From: Gnetum montanum
Taxonomy: Eukaryota; Streptophyta; Gnetopsida; Gnetales; Gnetaceae
Direction: 5' to 3'
DNA: 64,000 nt
Assembly (NCBI GenBank): GCA_015680685.1
Contig: MNCI01036774.1
Coordinates: 335,511-399,510 of the forward strand
Shown: positions 35,521 to 48,118 of the stretch, in pieces
How positions within the stretch are numbered: position 1 is the stretch's first letter
Layout: each line of letters begins with the position of its first letter
Notes under the pieces: generated by a model
Told to the model about the DNA's origin: nothing
Database searches by the model: none
Seen by the model: the letters and a program-made list of their open reading frames with translations, nothing else
Program-made: the position numbers and the translations under genes

Positions 35521-37083
35521 TTGGAGATACAGGGTGACTAACCAGATTAGGTTGTGAGGGTTTTAGAGGACTGTTGGGTGGAAAAAATGGGCATTTCCTA
35601 GATTAATTATTTGAACCACTCTACTAGAAAGCTAGTTATGAATGTACAACCCTCATAACATTTTGTTGCTATGGTTGTGAAGGAATTTCACCTTGCATGG
35701 ATGGAACAAGAGGTAACTAGGTTGAGGGTAGAGGGATGTGTGCAAACGAATGCGGAGGATGGTATGGATATGGGTTCTCTCCTTGAGTATATGGTAAATG
35801 AGTTTAATGATACTCTAGAGGGAAATAGTGATTTTGAAATGAGGTGTGGCTAGAAAAACTCCTTGGAAAGACAAGTTACTAAACATAGTGCCTATATGGA
35901 TCTGGTTGCCTATAAGGATACTGTTATCTTAGCAATGGCATTCCCCATGATTGTGGTTGGTGCCACTATTGATATTGTTCATATGGTTGTGATGGAGCTC
36001 CACTTGGGTAGTAAGATTATTATTATTGGTGGAACTATCTTAGATTACCTTGAGGATAAGGCAATCATTAAGGTGCTTACCTCCATGCTAGTTGAGGATT
36101 CAATGTGTACATCCCAAACTCTTGTAAATGTGACACCACAAGGCAACATCCTTTAGGATGTTTATACTGACAAATGTCACAACCAACATCATCATTAGAG
36201 TCTATCTCCACAACTTCTTCTACTGTAATAGCTTTACCCTTGCCTCTCTAGTAGGTAGGTTCAGCTTCTTTTCACCTCCTACGATTATGATCACTATTTT
36301 GCTCTTTGGATTCCTTACCAATCTTCATAGTAGTTTGGAATTTCTCATCCAAAGAGTCCCATAATTTGTCAACCTTTGTTAAAATATCAAAAACAAATTT
36401 TTGGATGGGCAAGGTTTTCCTGTTCACCACTTCGTCGAGTGATGACTCCTTGTCACAAAATCGAACCTCTATTTTTCTAATGGAAGGGTTTCTATTATAT
36501 TCTTCTGCACTTTCTCTTTTCATAACTCACCTTCTTCTTTTGCTACCTGCTCTATTTGCCTTTGTATTTGATGAGCTCTTAGTTCAAACAATCTCCCTTG
36601 GACATAAACACCAAGAGTTCTTCTAGTTTCTGCTCTGAGCCCATCTATGATGTGGTAGAGTTGCTCCCTTTGAGAATAACCATGGCCAAGGCATAGATGT
36701 AAAACAGAATAGTATCTACCCATGGTGGCATCCAAGGGTTCATGTATTCCCTATCTCTAGCCTTGGATTTTCCTTCTTAAATTAGACACTCTAGAGTACG
36801 TTTAGTATTTGTCATTAAATAGCTCAAGCATTGTACTCCATCAATGGATAGATTCTAGCTCCAAGGACTAGTACTAGCTTTCAACTTCTTTAATGAGTGT
36901 CCAGGGAAATAGCTTGAGTTTTTGCTAATCATTTTCAATGTTCTATAAGACACAGGCATCATGGAAAGTTTGTAGATGTGTCTGTGGATTAGAGTTTTAT
37001 CCCCTCTCAAATCTTGGAATATTATTCATTTCTAAGTGCTTGATCTGACTATCCTTCACATGTCTAGTTGGGATCTTAACTGC
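35521..37083 (-). pseudogene. gag of element B, capsid to zinc knuckle (distal part)
   Basis: This part carries HVKDSQIKHLEMNNIPRFE at the capsid start (37070-37010), the charged tail with VNRKTLP and KVDKLWDSLDEKFQ (36523-36272), and CDICQYKHPKGCC near 36180. A Pro/Gln-rich linker region follows to 35521. The frame begins at the ACTGC shared with 44521, where D entered, and joins without loss to the proximal part. Confidence 0.8.
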
Positions 37084-37877
37084 TAATGAGCGGCAAGGTA
37101 CCCCTACACTCAACCATACGAATACAAGCATTTCACGCATGATCCTATCGAATTCCAAGGACTAAGTGCCTATGCACCTGTGTGGAACAATAATGAGTTG
37201 ATTAATTATTATCTTCCTAAACTTACTTGTATGTCATCGTTGTATGGTTAAGTAAGCTTGAGGCATCTGATTTTTAAGGCTTTTATGTGTTTTATATCCT
37301 ACGCTAATAAGGAGGAAAGAGAGAGAGAACTAAGTAACTAATCTAATTTAACTATTCATTAACTAATTTCTAAGTACTCCTAACACCTATATCTGTTCCC
37401 ACTTGTCGTACACATCCTGAAACAGTGCGACACTACTAGGATTACCAAATGCTAATCGTTACTAGATTACCAAGCACTACACACATGCTCGAAGTGGTCG
37501 TACTAAGTGTATTTAACTAAGAGAGTTGTAGGGTGAGAGAAATTATCAATTAACTATGAAGGCATTAAATAACAATTAACACTAATTAATCTATTCTGTA
37601 TGTTGCAAGGTTTATCATAAAGTTCATCTTTATTGCCATACACAAAGTGTGCTCAAGTACACAATGCTCGAATAAAGATCCGTTCACTCTATGACTCCTA
37701 CTGCAGGCACGCAGAAATAATTCTAACTCTGGAGGGAGAAAATGGCAAGAGTTTGGCTAAAAGACTAACTTCTAACTATGGAAGCCAAGGGCACTGCCTC
37801 TTATTTATAGACAAGGAGGCAAGCCGCAATATCAGGTGTCCGATATCGCATGGTCAATCCGATATCGTGGTTCATCA
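37084..37877 (-). repeat. 3' LTR of element D
   Basis: TAATGAG (mutated TGATGAG) to TTCATCA, 794 bp, minus orientation. TATAAATA on the minus strand lies near 37800 with GATATC motifs just outside it (37820-37870). Confidence 0.93.
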
Positions 37878-39749
37878 TACCCCCATGACTAAATGAAAAC
37901 TCATCCTTGAGTTCCTTACAAAATATTGGGAAGGTATGGGATTATTAACTGAATGACTATTGATAGCAAAACGGGGTGACTGACTCAACATGCCCAGTGA
38001 ATGGACCAACAATATAATATATGATAACATTAGTGTTTATAACCACAAAAGTGAACACTATACATAAATGACATCCAACCTTATTTGGCAACTAAAAAAG
38101 AAGAAGAAGGGGAAAGAGAGAAAAGAATGAGATGTGTTGCTACCGATCCCAATATTGCACTTGTCGTTGTTCATCCATAACCACACCACCAATCTTGCTC
38201 CTTTCATAAACGTTCCAATTTCGGTCCATCCTAAGTGCATCCTCCAAGCCCAATCCATTGTTGTATGATTGTCATCTACACATACAACACAGTCACAAAT
38301 GAATGAGGGTAGATAACTCACAATGTAGTTGATACCTTGCCTCGATGTGAAGTGCACTGGCTGAGTTGTGGTTATGGTGGATACTAGTTCTGAATTTTTA
38401 ACATTGGTAACTACCTAAGGTGTAGGGGTTAGGAAAAACTGAAAAATTTTGTGCCCAAGCCCCCATGACTAAGAGCAAACCTCCGGTAGTGAAAGGGCGG
38501 AGAAAGATAAGGAATAAGAAAGGTGGAGAAAAAGTAACAATGGCAACACCAATAAAATGGATGCCATGGATGGGGATGAAACAAAAAGTTGTTGATTACA
38601 GGAAATGTTTAAGGGAAAGAAGTTAACAAATGCCCCAAAAAGGAATTCCAGTGGGTCCTCCCTAAAGCAAGCTCATGCCTTTAGTGCCCTGACAGACCCA
38701 CAAACCAAAGAGTCTATAGGCTATAGGAATGTCAATTGGAAACAAGAGTTAAAAACTTACCCATAAGAAATTACCAAGGAAGAACAAAGCATCAACCAAG
38801 ATACAGACTAATGATAAAACCAGCAATCAAGTGAGAAATGGAAAAGAAAGGTGGAGAGTAGAGAAAGGAGTGGAAACCCAAGAACAAGGTTGTGTAAAAT
38901 CCCTTGTGTGTTTCATGGTTAATGTGACTTAGTAGAACACATTCCAAATCCGAACTCAAACCAACCACATTCAGTGACCTTGCATCAACAAATGTGGCCA
39001 ACCCATCCCCTTGAAGTAACAAGAATGCCTCTACAAAAAGTCACCACCATTCCGAAAAGAGCGAGATGGAGAACCAGGAAGTGAGAAGGGGCCTTAGTTA
39101 GAGGGAACCTTCAAGCATGGATAACATGTCTTTCCAGTGCCATAACCAGCACATGTAGCCCAAGATCATTATTGTGTCTAAGGGGTGTGCTTTGAATTCT
39201 CATTATTTTTTTTGGGTTTTTTCACATGAGAACTACACCATGCAAAGACTTATTTTTATGAACTTAGCTTCTGGTGATTTGATGAATGGTTAGAATGGCA
39301 GAAAACCCAAAGAAAAGGCATCCAAGCACTCAAGAGAATAGCCAGCACAAATGCATAGAATCCCTTTGAAATCACACCCTTTTCATCCTTTGAGTTATTC
39401 CTTAGTCTAAGAAATACCCAATCACCAATTTGTTAACAATTTTATTAAAGAAAGGGACTATACAGTTTCAAGCCAAGGGAGACCATAGAATTTTATGGAT
39501 GTATGAACGACGTGGACTCATTGCCTGTTAATCAAAAGAACCATACCTTAGTATCGACATCATAATTCAAAGGTAAAATCCAAACATTAGCAATCAATAT
39601 GATATTATTCATACCACCATCATGAACACTTATTAGGTGACGAACAAAATAAAATAATCACACAAAGAAATGGTAAAAATATGAACGATGGTGTAAAACA
39701 AAAATGTGGAAAACAAAAAAAAATTAGAAAGAACTGAGGCCTTTAATGA
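37878..39749 (-). other. 3' untranslated region of element D
   Basis: Collinear with the 3' regions of A and C. GTCATGGGGG motifs lie near 39771-39779, 38457-38466 and 37879-37888 on the minus strand. The small frame at 38058-38357 lies in it. Confidence 0.72.
38058..38357 (-). CDS. Small open frame downstream of pol in element D, function unknown
   Basis: A 99-codon frame (MHFTSRQGIN) is the minus-strand counterpart of 2701-3105 and 29422-29730. The 60-base GT...AG interval is preserved (38335 to 38276). Shared residues are fewer: CDCVVCVDDNHTT and WLWMNN. No domain recognised. Confidence 0.33.
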   Translation of the reverse strand: MHFTSRQGINYIVSYLPSFICDCVVCVDDNHTTMDWAWRMHLGWTEIGTFMKGARLVVWLWMNNDKCNIGIGSNTSHSFLSFPFFFFFSCQIRLDVIYV

Positions 39750-42700
39750 TTAGCAAGGGTGGCCATCTCCCCCATGACTGAGTTGGAAGGAGGAGATCCG
39801 AAATAATGAGCACGGTTGCCCACCTATAGAGGTAGCATATGTTCTGGCTATCCTAAACTCATGGAAAGGTTTTGTTTGTTGCACATTGACTAACAGTCTC
39901 TTATCTAGGCTCTTAGGTTTGTATATGGTCATTGCTCCTGAAGGAAAAGTTGCATAGATAATGTAAGGTCCTTCCCACAATGTTTGAAATTTGGTCCGTT
40001 GTGACACATGTGTGGGATTCTAGTAGAGAACCTTATCTCTAGGTTGATACTTAACTTTCTTGATTTTTAGGTCATGACATTATTTATTAAATGCCTTGTG
40101 CAACTCATTATAAGATAGGGCAGCTAATCGGTTCTTGTCTAGCAAGTTCAAAGTCATCAACCTTTGTTTTTGTGCTAGATCGAGGTCAAGGTTGAGGTCA
40201 CATGCCGTGGCTAGTGTACAAAGCTCAGTTTGGATAGGGAACGTTGTAAGTTTTTCATACACTAATTTGTAGGGAGAGTAGCCTATAGGGAGAGTAGCCT
40301 ATAGGGATTTTTCTAAGTTAAGACTGGTATGTTGGTGATGGACTTACTCTAATGCATCAATGCTTTCTATATAAGCGCAAGTCAAACCCTCAGTTAGTTC
40401 CATGCATAGAAGTGAGCTGCTTTCTTGATCAGCTATTAGCCACTAGGTGTCTTCTTGTTTTGTGGCTGATGCATACAGGCACCTTTGTATGTTGATCATT
40501 TGTGCACACTGATTGCATGCAAGCACTGCTAAACTTTACACAACCCATGATCTCTGCACGCAATTACACCTTGTGTCACTACATGCGATGCATGGAACCT
40601 TCTTCTTCTTGATCTTTTCAAAAGTGTTTTCCTTAGATATTTCTAGGGAAAGATCATGGATACCTAGGCACACATCGATAGTGCTTAGCCATGCCCTTCC
40701 CATTATGATTGAGAAGTCCCCCTTATTGTTATTCACTTGGATCACCAGGAAGTCAGCTAGATACAACCATACACAAACAATGGTATAAATGTCCTCCACT
40801 AATCCCAAGGGGACGGTGATGGATTGGTCAACTAACTCTAAACGAACATTGCTCTTTTTCAATAGGGGCAGGTTGCAGGCCTTATACATTTTTTGGGATA
40901 TTAGGTTGACACTAGAACCTGAATCCAAAAGAACTTTGCACGGCTCATTCTCAGCAATTTGTAGATAGATTAGGGGATTCCTAAGGTCGGAGAATTTCCT
41001 AGGAAGGTGGTTAGCTTTGATTCAATCAGTAATGGCATGTGTTGACATGACCATATGCGTTGAATGCAGCGTTAAGTTCAAAGGGGGTTCTGAAGCTTTA
41101 GTTGACACGGAGACGTCCAAAGACTCAGCCACTTGAGGTTGCAAAGGCTTGGTTGGACTGTTGGTTCTGAAGAAAGATCTTTTTTTCATATGATTATCAG
41201 AACCAATGATAGGTTAAGGATTAATAGCCCTTGTGGAATTGCGTTACTGTGGCTAAGCAAGGAGTTCACCATGCATTGCTGAAGCAGGTGGTAACGGAGC
41301 TATTGGTGGGAGAGATGTTGCCGGATTGGAAGGATGGTATACTTGTGGAATGTCACCCCTAGGAGAGGAAGACCTATAGTACTCATGAGCTTGGTAGTGA
41401 TGTTGGGGAGTAACATGACCAATAGAGTCATGTGGAGAGATTGGATGCTGCACGTAGTATCCATCTGGGTCAGGTTGCTGGTAAGGATATTGTTGCCTTG
41501 GTGGTGGCATTCCCCAAGATTGTGGGTGTTGCCACTGTTGATGTTGTTTGATTGGTTGTGGTGGAGTTCCACTTGGATAATATGTTAAGGGTTGGTGGAA
41601 TTACCTTGGGTTACCTTGGGGATAAGGTAACCGTCAGGATGTTTGCCGTTTGTTTAAACGTGGATTAAGTGCATACACCCCAGACTCCTATAATTGTGAG
41701 ATTATAGGGCAACATCCCTTACGATGATCATATTGATAGATCTCACATCCACTATCACCATCCATGTCTGAGTCCACAACCTCTTTAATGATAGCAACTT
41801 TACCTTTACCCTTGTTACGTGCATTTTCTACTTCTCTCTTTTTCCTTTTGTCACGGTTACTACCTCGCTCCCTAGACTCCTCTACTACGTTGAGCATAGT
41901 TTGAAACCTACTATTTAGGGAGTCCCACATTTCATCTACCTTTTTCGATACTTTAGATGCTAACTTTTGAATAGGCAAGGTTTTCCTATTCACCATCTCT
42001 TCGAGTGGTGACTCTTTCTCATCCTCACAAAATCTTACTTCCTTCTTTTGGAGGGAAGGATCTCAGTTGTATTCTTCCCCACACTCTCTTTTTTGTAACT
42101 CACCTTCTTCCTTAGCTACTTGCTCCAATAGTCTGTGAGTTTGATGGGACCTAAGCTCAGATAACCTTCCTTGGGCATAAGTCCCAAGGGTCCTTCTTGT
42201 TTCATGCCTAAGCCCATCTACGAGATGGCATAGTTGATCCCACTACGAATAACCATGGCTAGGACAATGATGTAAGAGTGCATAATAGCGGCCCATGGTA
42301 GCATCCAAGGGTTCATGATTTCCTTGTTTGCATCCTTGGATTTGCTTTCATAGGTTAGATACTTGGGAGTACGTTTGGTACTTACCGTTGAACAGTTCTA
42401 ACATCGTACTTCACCTACGAATGGATTCTGGTTCTAAGGACCGATACCAACTTTCAGCTTCTTTTATTAGTGTTCATGGAAACAACTTAAGCTTTTGCCA
42501 CTCATTTTCTATGTTTTGCAAGGCACATGCATCATGAAATTCTTGTAAGTGATTTTGAGGATCAGCGTTATATCCCCCTTCAAGTCATGGGATGTTATTC
42601 ATGTCTAGCCTCTTGATCCTACTATCTTTTTGGTGCCTTATTGGAACTCTCACGGCCTCAATTATATCTAGCATGCTTCGTGTGGTGAGTAGGGGTTCAT

Positions 42701-43585
42701 CATGATCATCTCGTTTGTAGCGTCTATGGTGTCTACGTGATTCCCTACTCTCCCTTCTTCTATGGCATGATTCCCTAGAGTTTCCTCATCCTTTGTCTTG
42801 GTTGTCTCTTCTGTGACTTCCACTTTGTTTGCCCTTATCCTCATGATCTGTTTCTCTATGGCTACGTCCAAACACGGAAGGAGAGGGTGAAGGAGACAAT
42901 GGAGGTGAAGAAGAAGGAGAACCGCCATCACGACAATGTCTACTACCTTCTCTTCGGTGGTCTCTCCCTCGATCGCGATTATGATCAGAATGCCCACCTT
43001 TGTCATGTGCCCTTGTTCCTTTTTCAAACTCTTTGTGTCTATTGGTATCAGCACCTGGTTGTGAATAGTAGAATGAAGGTTCTGATACACAACCCCTTGG
43101 CCAAAGTCAAGGGGAGGAACATCATTATGTGGGTAACTACCTGAGGCAGGTTCATCACCCTCAATTTCATTTAAAACATGTGGGGCATCCTTAGACCATT
43201 TTCCCTTTAAGGACTTATGGTGTCTCTCCTGTTGCAAGTCCCTTTGATGTTGCACTTCAGTGGGATGATAGTCTCTCAAATCATAGTCCTGTGCAATGTA
43301 CTCTGCGTGTAAGTGTTGCATGCTTATTTGTGTGAGAGCACGAAGAAGCATACTTGGGACTGAACGGTCGAGAGGTAACACTATGTTACCTTCCAAGTCA
43401 CACCAATGTAAATGTTCATCTTGGTGGAGAATAAAGGTGAAGTCCGATACATATTCATTAGGATGAACATATACCACACAAAACTGTTGAGGAACTGGTA
43501 GGTCAACATCATGTGTAACTTGCCGTCGATTGCTTCTTGTGTTAGTCTTAGGTGGTGAAGTGCTTTTTTACAAAGAAGAAGACAT
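39750..43585 (-). pseudogene. gag, protease and truncated pol of element D
   Basis: Start ATG at 43585 (MSSSL, then a stop in place of Gln or similar). N-terminal gag to about 43050 (FTFILHQDE, LEGNIVLP), a His/Arg/Ser-rich linker with a frameshift, capsid region, and CEIYQYDHRKGCC near 41720, where the second knuckle Cys is Tyr. The protease shows MDSGSSVNLISQ (40928-40893), LELVDQS and IIMGRAWL. Near 40320 the frame passes to post-core integrase: YEKLTTFPIQTE, then WEGPYIIYATF and the terminus GGDGHPC. A 16 bp direct duplication (AGGGAGAGTAGCCTAT) lies at 40271-40303 near the junction. Confidence 0.87.
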
Positions 43586-43697
43586 CTTGTCTTGTTCAGT
43601 GTGCAAAGTACTATTATCTTTTTCTTAACCAACCCTAAGGGTTCATTCCAATGATGTGAATGATTTCCTAAGTTCTACTTAGCACACAAACAACTAA

Positions 43698-43717
43698 GTC
43701 CTCGGCAATGGTGCCAA
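43698..43717 (-). other. Primer binding site for tRNA-Asp, element D
   Basis: On the minus strand, directly after the LTR: TTGGTGCCATTGCCGAGGAC, matching tRNA-Asp except for transitions. Confidence 0.88.
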
Positions 43718-44520
43718 TGATGAGTAGCAAGGTACCCCTACGCTCAACCATACGAATACGAGCATTTCACGTGTGATCTAGTTGAATTCCAAGGACTAAG
43801 TGCCTATGTGCCTATGTGGAACAATAACAAGTTAATTAATCTTTGTCTTCCCAAACTTACTTGTATGTCACGGTTGTATGGTTAAGTAAGCTGGCTTTTA
43901 TGTGTTTTATATCCTGTGCTAATAAGGAGGGAAGAGAGAGAGAACTAAGTAACTAATCTAATTTAACTATTCATTAACTAATTTTTAAGTACTCTTAATA
44001 GCAGTATCCATTCCCACTTGCCGTACACATCCTGAACCAATGCAACGCTGCTGGGATTACCAAACGCTAATCGTTACTGGATTACCAAGCACTACACGCA
44101 TGCTCGAAGCAATCGTGCTGAATGTATTTAACTAAGAGAGTTGTAGGGTGAGAGAAGTCATTAATTAACTACAAAGGCATTAAATAATAATTAACACTAA
44201 TTAATCTATTCTGTATGCTACAAGGTTTATCATAAAGTTCGTCTTTATTGTCGTACACAAAGTGTGCTCAGGTACACAATGCTCAAATAAAGATCCATTC
44301 ACTCTATGACTCCTACTGTGGGCACGCAGAAATAATTCTAACTCTGGAGGAAGAAAATGGCAAGAGTTTGGCTAAGGGACTAACTTCTAACTATGGAAAC
44401 CAAGGGTGCCACATCTTATTTATAAACAAGGAGGTAGGCTGCGATATCGGGTGTCCGATATTGCATGGTCGATCCAATATCGCAGACACGATATTGTGGA
44501 TGCGATATCACGATTCATCA
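43718..44520 (-). repeat. 5' LTR of element D
   Basis: TGATGAG to TTCATCA on the plus strand, 803 bp, minus orientation. TATAAATA (plus-strand TATTTATA) is at 44417-44424. GATATC and GATATT motifs cluster at 44442-44510 between the outer end and the TATA box. Confidence 0.93.
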
Positions 44521-45341
44521 ACTGCCTCTACAATGTTAAGCATGCTTTGAGTTGCTAACAAAGGCTCATCATCATCATGATTTCATTATCATTAATGATG
44601 TTCTTGATTACCCCTTTGATTATTATGCACATGGCGATTAGTTTTATTGACTCGATGCTCACCTCCATCACGACTATTCCTTCTATGGTGTCTTTAAAAA
44701 TCAAAAGAGGAAGAAGAAGTAGACATATATAAAGAGGAAGAGGGGGAAGAGGGAGGAGAACTACCTCCATCATGAAATCTACCAATTCCCCATTGGCTAT
44801 CAAAGCCATGTTCATCAAGTTTCCTATCATTTTGATGTTTATTTGATTCCTTGCTTTGACTACCATCTTTTCTTGAACTTGAATTGTGGATTGTAGACTA
44901 CAAATTCAACGTTACACCCTCATCACTGGTAACATGCTAAGAGTCCTTAGAGGCACAGTTCTCATTATCATCTTGGTTTAGTAGGAATAAAGGATTAGCG
45001 AACCATTTCCCCTTAGCATCCTCATGATGCCTCTCCTGATGTCAATCTCACCTATGTTGTGTTTCAATGGGATGGTAGTCTTGGTAGTTGTAGTCTTACA
45101 CAACATATTCTTCTTGAAGATCATGAATGCCTAACTTATTAAGAGTTTTAAGCAGCATCATGGGCACAGATCAATCGAGGGGCATTGCGATGTCGCCCTC
45201 CATATCGCACCATCATAGTTGCTCATCCTAATGTAGGATGAAGGTGAAGTCCAACACATACTCATTTAGATGAGTATATATCACTTTGCACACTTGTGGA
45301 ACCAGTGGTTTTGTATCATTTCACCTATGAGATGAAGACAT
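44521..45341 (-). pseudogene. gag of element B, N-terminal part
   Basis: ATG at 45341 begins MSSSH. The frame then shows VIYTHLNEY, FTFILH and a degraded version of the domain seen in C and D, followed by a Ser-rich and His/Arg/Asn-rich linker (about 44890-44560). It ends at the ACTGC of D's insertion and continues at 37083. Several stops are present. Confidence 0.82.
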
Positions 45342-45470
45342 TTTGCAAACAATAAAATATCAGTGTGCTTTTGTAGTTATGTTATTTGGGAATGATGTTG
45401 ACCTTGGGGTTTGTCCAATGATATTAATAATATCCACTAAACCTAGATAGTGCACATTTCAACAAACAAA

Positions 45471-45490
45471 GTCCCCAAAAATGGCACCAA
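45471..45490 (-). other. Primer binding site of element B
   Basis: The minus strand reads TTGGTGCCATTTTTGGGGAC next to the LTR, a mutated tRNA-Asp complement. Confidence 0.75.
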
Positions 45491-46362
45491 TGATGAGTGG
45501 TGAAGGGTACCCTTATGCCCAACCATATGAATCACAAAGCGCTCATGCATGATTTGATCAAATTCCGTGAACTCTCTAGTTTCCAGTGCACGAGTCTCCT
45601 AGGAAGTGAATCTTGCCCTATAAGTGATTCATTGTCTTCCGGATTACACTTGTGAAGCATAATGGTATGGTTAAGTGCAATTAAGGCATATGATTTTTAT
45701 CATTTTGTGTTTTATGGTTTTAGTGCTTAAAGAGAGAGATGAAGTAATTGAATGACTACTTAAATTTAACTAAATAACTAATCTCTAACTAGTCCTAACA
45801 TAAGCCCTAACATAAGCATCCAATCCCTAACATAAGCATCTAGTCCCACTTTCTGTACACATCCGAAACCCACGTATCCACTGCTGAGTTACCAACTGCT
45901 ATGTTACTAGGTGCATCAAGCAATAACACTATTGGGATTACCAAGCGAATATGTGTTTACACTCAAAGCGATTGTACTTATACACTTAATTTATTTAGCT
46001 TAATTGAATAAAGTCTAATTTAGCTTAGTTTAGATTAATTAATTGATTATTTAATAAAAACAATGAAGGCATAAATAAAACATTTAAGCTATCTATAATG
46101 CTGCAAGGTTTATTAAGAAGCTCGTCGTTATTGTCATACACATTGTTGTGTTTAGGTACAATAATGCTCAAATAAAGATTCGTACACTCAATGACTCTTG
46201 CTGTAAGCACTTGGTAACTTTTAATTAGACAAACTACAAGAGCTTTGCTACTACTATGAATTTGATATGCCTATAAACATGGTTGGGAGCTCATATTTAT
46301 AGTTTTTGCGCTAGGGCTGCATTGATAAGGCCCCATCAACGTAGCAATCACAAGTGGCATGA
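45491..46362 (-). repeat. 5' LTR of element B
   Basis: It starts TGATGAGTGG and matches 19120-20040. TATAAATA on the minus strand is at 46294-46301. The outer end is not canonical: the last bases are GGCATGA rather than CTCATCA, and about 50 bases of U3 present in the other LTR are missing. The ATAAC duplication still follows at 46363. Confidence 0.85.
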
Positions 46363-46860
46363 ATAACTATTATATGCATTATGGACCTATAGGACAACTT
46401 TCATAATAGCAACTAGTACTACGTCTTATAGCTTGTATATGATTTTAACGCCATCTTGCCTCTTAAATTACAAATCACATCTTTGAGCCTTGTCTGACCA
46501 CATCAACGAAAATTAAAATAATGTATAGCGCATGATCAACCTCGACTCAACGAAGGAACATCGCTTGCAAGCACTCATTGACATTGAACAGTACTAATAA
46601 AAGTAAAGGCAATGACATCACTTCAACTCAAATTAGCTTAGCATTAAGGAAGGTAACCTAGTTCTAAAAGTTTTTCATGAACTTGCTGACTAGTTCAAGC
46701 TAAATTGGGAGGGGCCATTTCTAGTCACTAAGGACTTTAACAATGATGCATTCAAAATTACTAATATGAAGAGAAATGTAAGTTGTTGAACCTAATCAAC
46801 CACTCGTATCTAAAGTCATATTATATCAACACTAACCTTATTAATTTAGTTTTCATTTAT
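46363..46860 (+). pseudogene. Tat-like integrase, second part, and pol terminus
   Basis: Directly after ATAAC the plus strand reads YALWTYRTTF, then ATSTTSYSL, the post-core integrase motif that follows the part ending at 19119. Further on come LPLKLQIT (frame-shifted) and the terminal domain, DLVLKVFHELAD, then NWEGPFLVTKDF. Together with 18556-19119 it is one Tat-like pol, split by element B. A few codons between the halves appear lost and there is one frame offset. Confidence 0.85.
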
Positions 46861-48118
46861 GTTTTTGTTAATAGGTTAGGCTAGGTATGAATGAAATGAC
46901 TACATCTCATTATTCAGCCATGAACAAGTGAGGGAATGCATCTCTATCAATACCCTCTCTACTCTTTATTCTCTTCCAAAATGATTGAAAGATACTATAA
47001 ACATTGTTAACTCTATTAAGCATGCATGCCTACAAAGCTTTGAAGATTACTTTGTTGCTTATGCCTATGTTATCATCCTTAAGTACATGTTTTGAACATG
47101 AACATTACTCATTCTATACTTTTATCTCTTTACATCTCTACATGTGAATATCTTTTTGAAGTGGGTACTTGGTTTCTTCCTAGTTTTATTGATAGGTTAT
47201 TCCAAAATGTGTTGTAAAGACGCTATTCATCGAACTACCAAGTTGCCTTGTAACTTCAACATATCTTACTCTACTAGATTGTTTGACCATGTTGATTAGA
47301 GTTTCCTTTTCCTCTTTTCCCCTTCCTTATCTCCTTTTCTAACAATAATCATGACCACATTATTGGTTATCAAACTTTCCATTACAAACATTTCTCTTAC
47401 TCAATCTAGCTCACATTGATTATTAACCTTGTGTCACATGACAATAACAACTACTTGTATCTAAATATTCAACATAAACATGATGATACTTAAATGTCTT
47501 GAAATTCCAAGTGTCAATAGAAATGTTGTCTAAATCTACTGTAGAATGTTGAATAACATGGTAAAAGTATCCTTCTCAAAAAAAAAAAAAAAAAGAGAAG
47601 AGAAGAGGGGTTGCCATGAAGTGCATCAAATGTTGGATTATAATTATTACAAAAAAAATTCCAAGTTTATCACAATGGATCCTTTTTTTTAGAAAGACAA
47701 TAGCCAATGGAGGTTCTTACTCCATGAAGAAATGTTTCTAGGATATGCTAATTTGCTTAAGTATATCTTCCAAAATTGCAATATGATTGTAATTCTAATA
47801 TTTACAAAGTTTGCATAATGTATTCCAAATTTGTTTAACAATTAGAGCCCTAGGAATACAAAAGACCTAAAGAAAAAAAGACAATGAAGAAAGTTATTAG
47901 AAGACCAACTCTTATCATTCTTAGGTTTTCCTTGCATAAGTCTATTTCTTAAAAGGATCAGCTAAACATTATCTCTATTAATTGTCATAGCTAGGGTATT
48001 TCTTTTCCAAAGAGAAATTCTTCATAGATATCAAGAGTTTATTGACGCATTTAGAATTAAAATGACTAGCAAAAGAAGAAGGATTAGCATCAAGTTGGCA
48101 GCCAGTTGTAAAACCTAG
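46861..48118. other. 3' part of the Tat-like element and unassigned DNA
   Basis: No clear frame. An A-run followed by GAGAAGAGAAGAGG lies at about 47579-47612 and may be a retroposon tail or purine tract. The minus strand of 47640-48118 has weak coding character that I could not assign. Confidence 0.4.

Larger units (their letters stand above)
37084..44520 (-). mobile_element. Element D: complete non-autonomous Athila-like derivative inside gag B
   Basis: Two LTRs (37084-37877 and 43718-44520), a primer site and a purine tract bound 7.44 kb. The identical ACTGC at 37079-37083 and 44521-44525 is the target duplication. The interrupted gag of B reads on from one side to the other. D has gag, protease and the C-terminal part of integrase plus the pol tail; RT, RNase H and the integrase core are missing, with the junction near 40320. 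This deletion differs from that of A and C. The LTRs differ by many transitions and a short indel, so the insertion is not recent. Confidence 0.94.
19120..46362 (-). mobile_element. Element B: Athila-like retrotransposon with two nested insertions
   Basis: The outer ends are LTRs of one subfamily in minus orientation (19120-20040 and 45491-46362), flanked by ATAAC at 19115-19119 and 46363-46367. Integrase reading of the interrupted Tat-like element resumes on the far side, which supports a single insertion. Without C (7.0 kb) and D (7.4 kb) the element is about 12.8 kb. In transcription order it holds LTR, tRNA-Asp primer site, gag, protease, RT remnant, RNase H, integrase, a long 3' region with a 944-codon frame, then LTR. 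Its length and 3' frame fit Athila elements, which carry an envelope-position frame. Confidence 0.82.

Noticed and set aside
41334-41588. 84-codon plus-strand frame rich in Leu and Trp
   Set aside because: It is the antisense of the Pro/Gln-rich gag linker of D, whose CCA/CAA codons read TGG/TTG.
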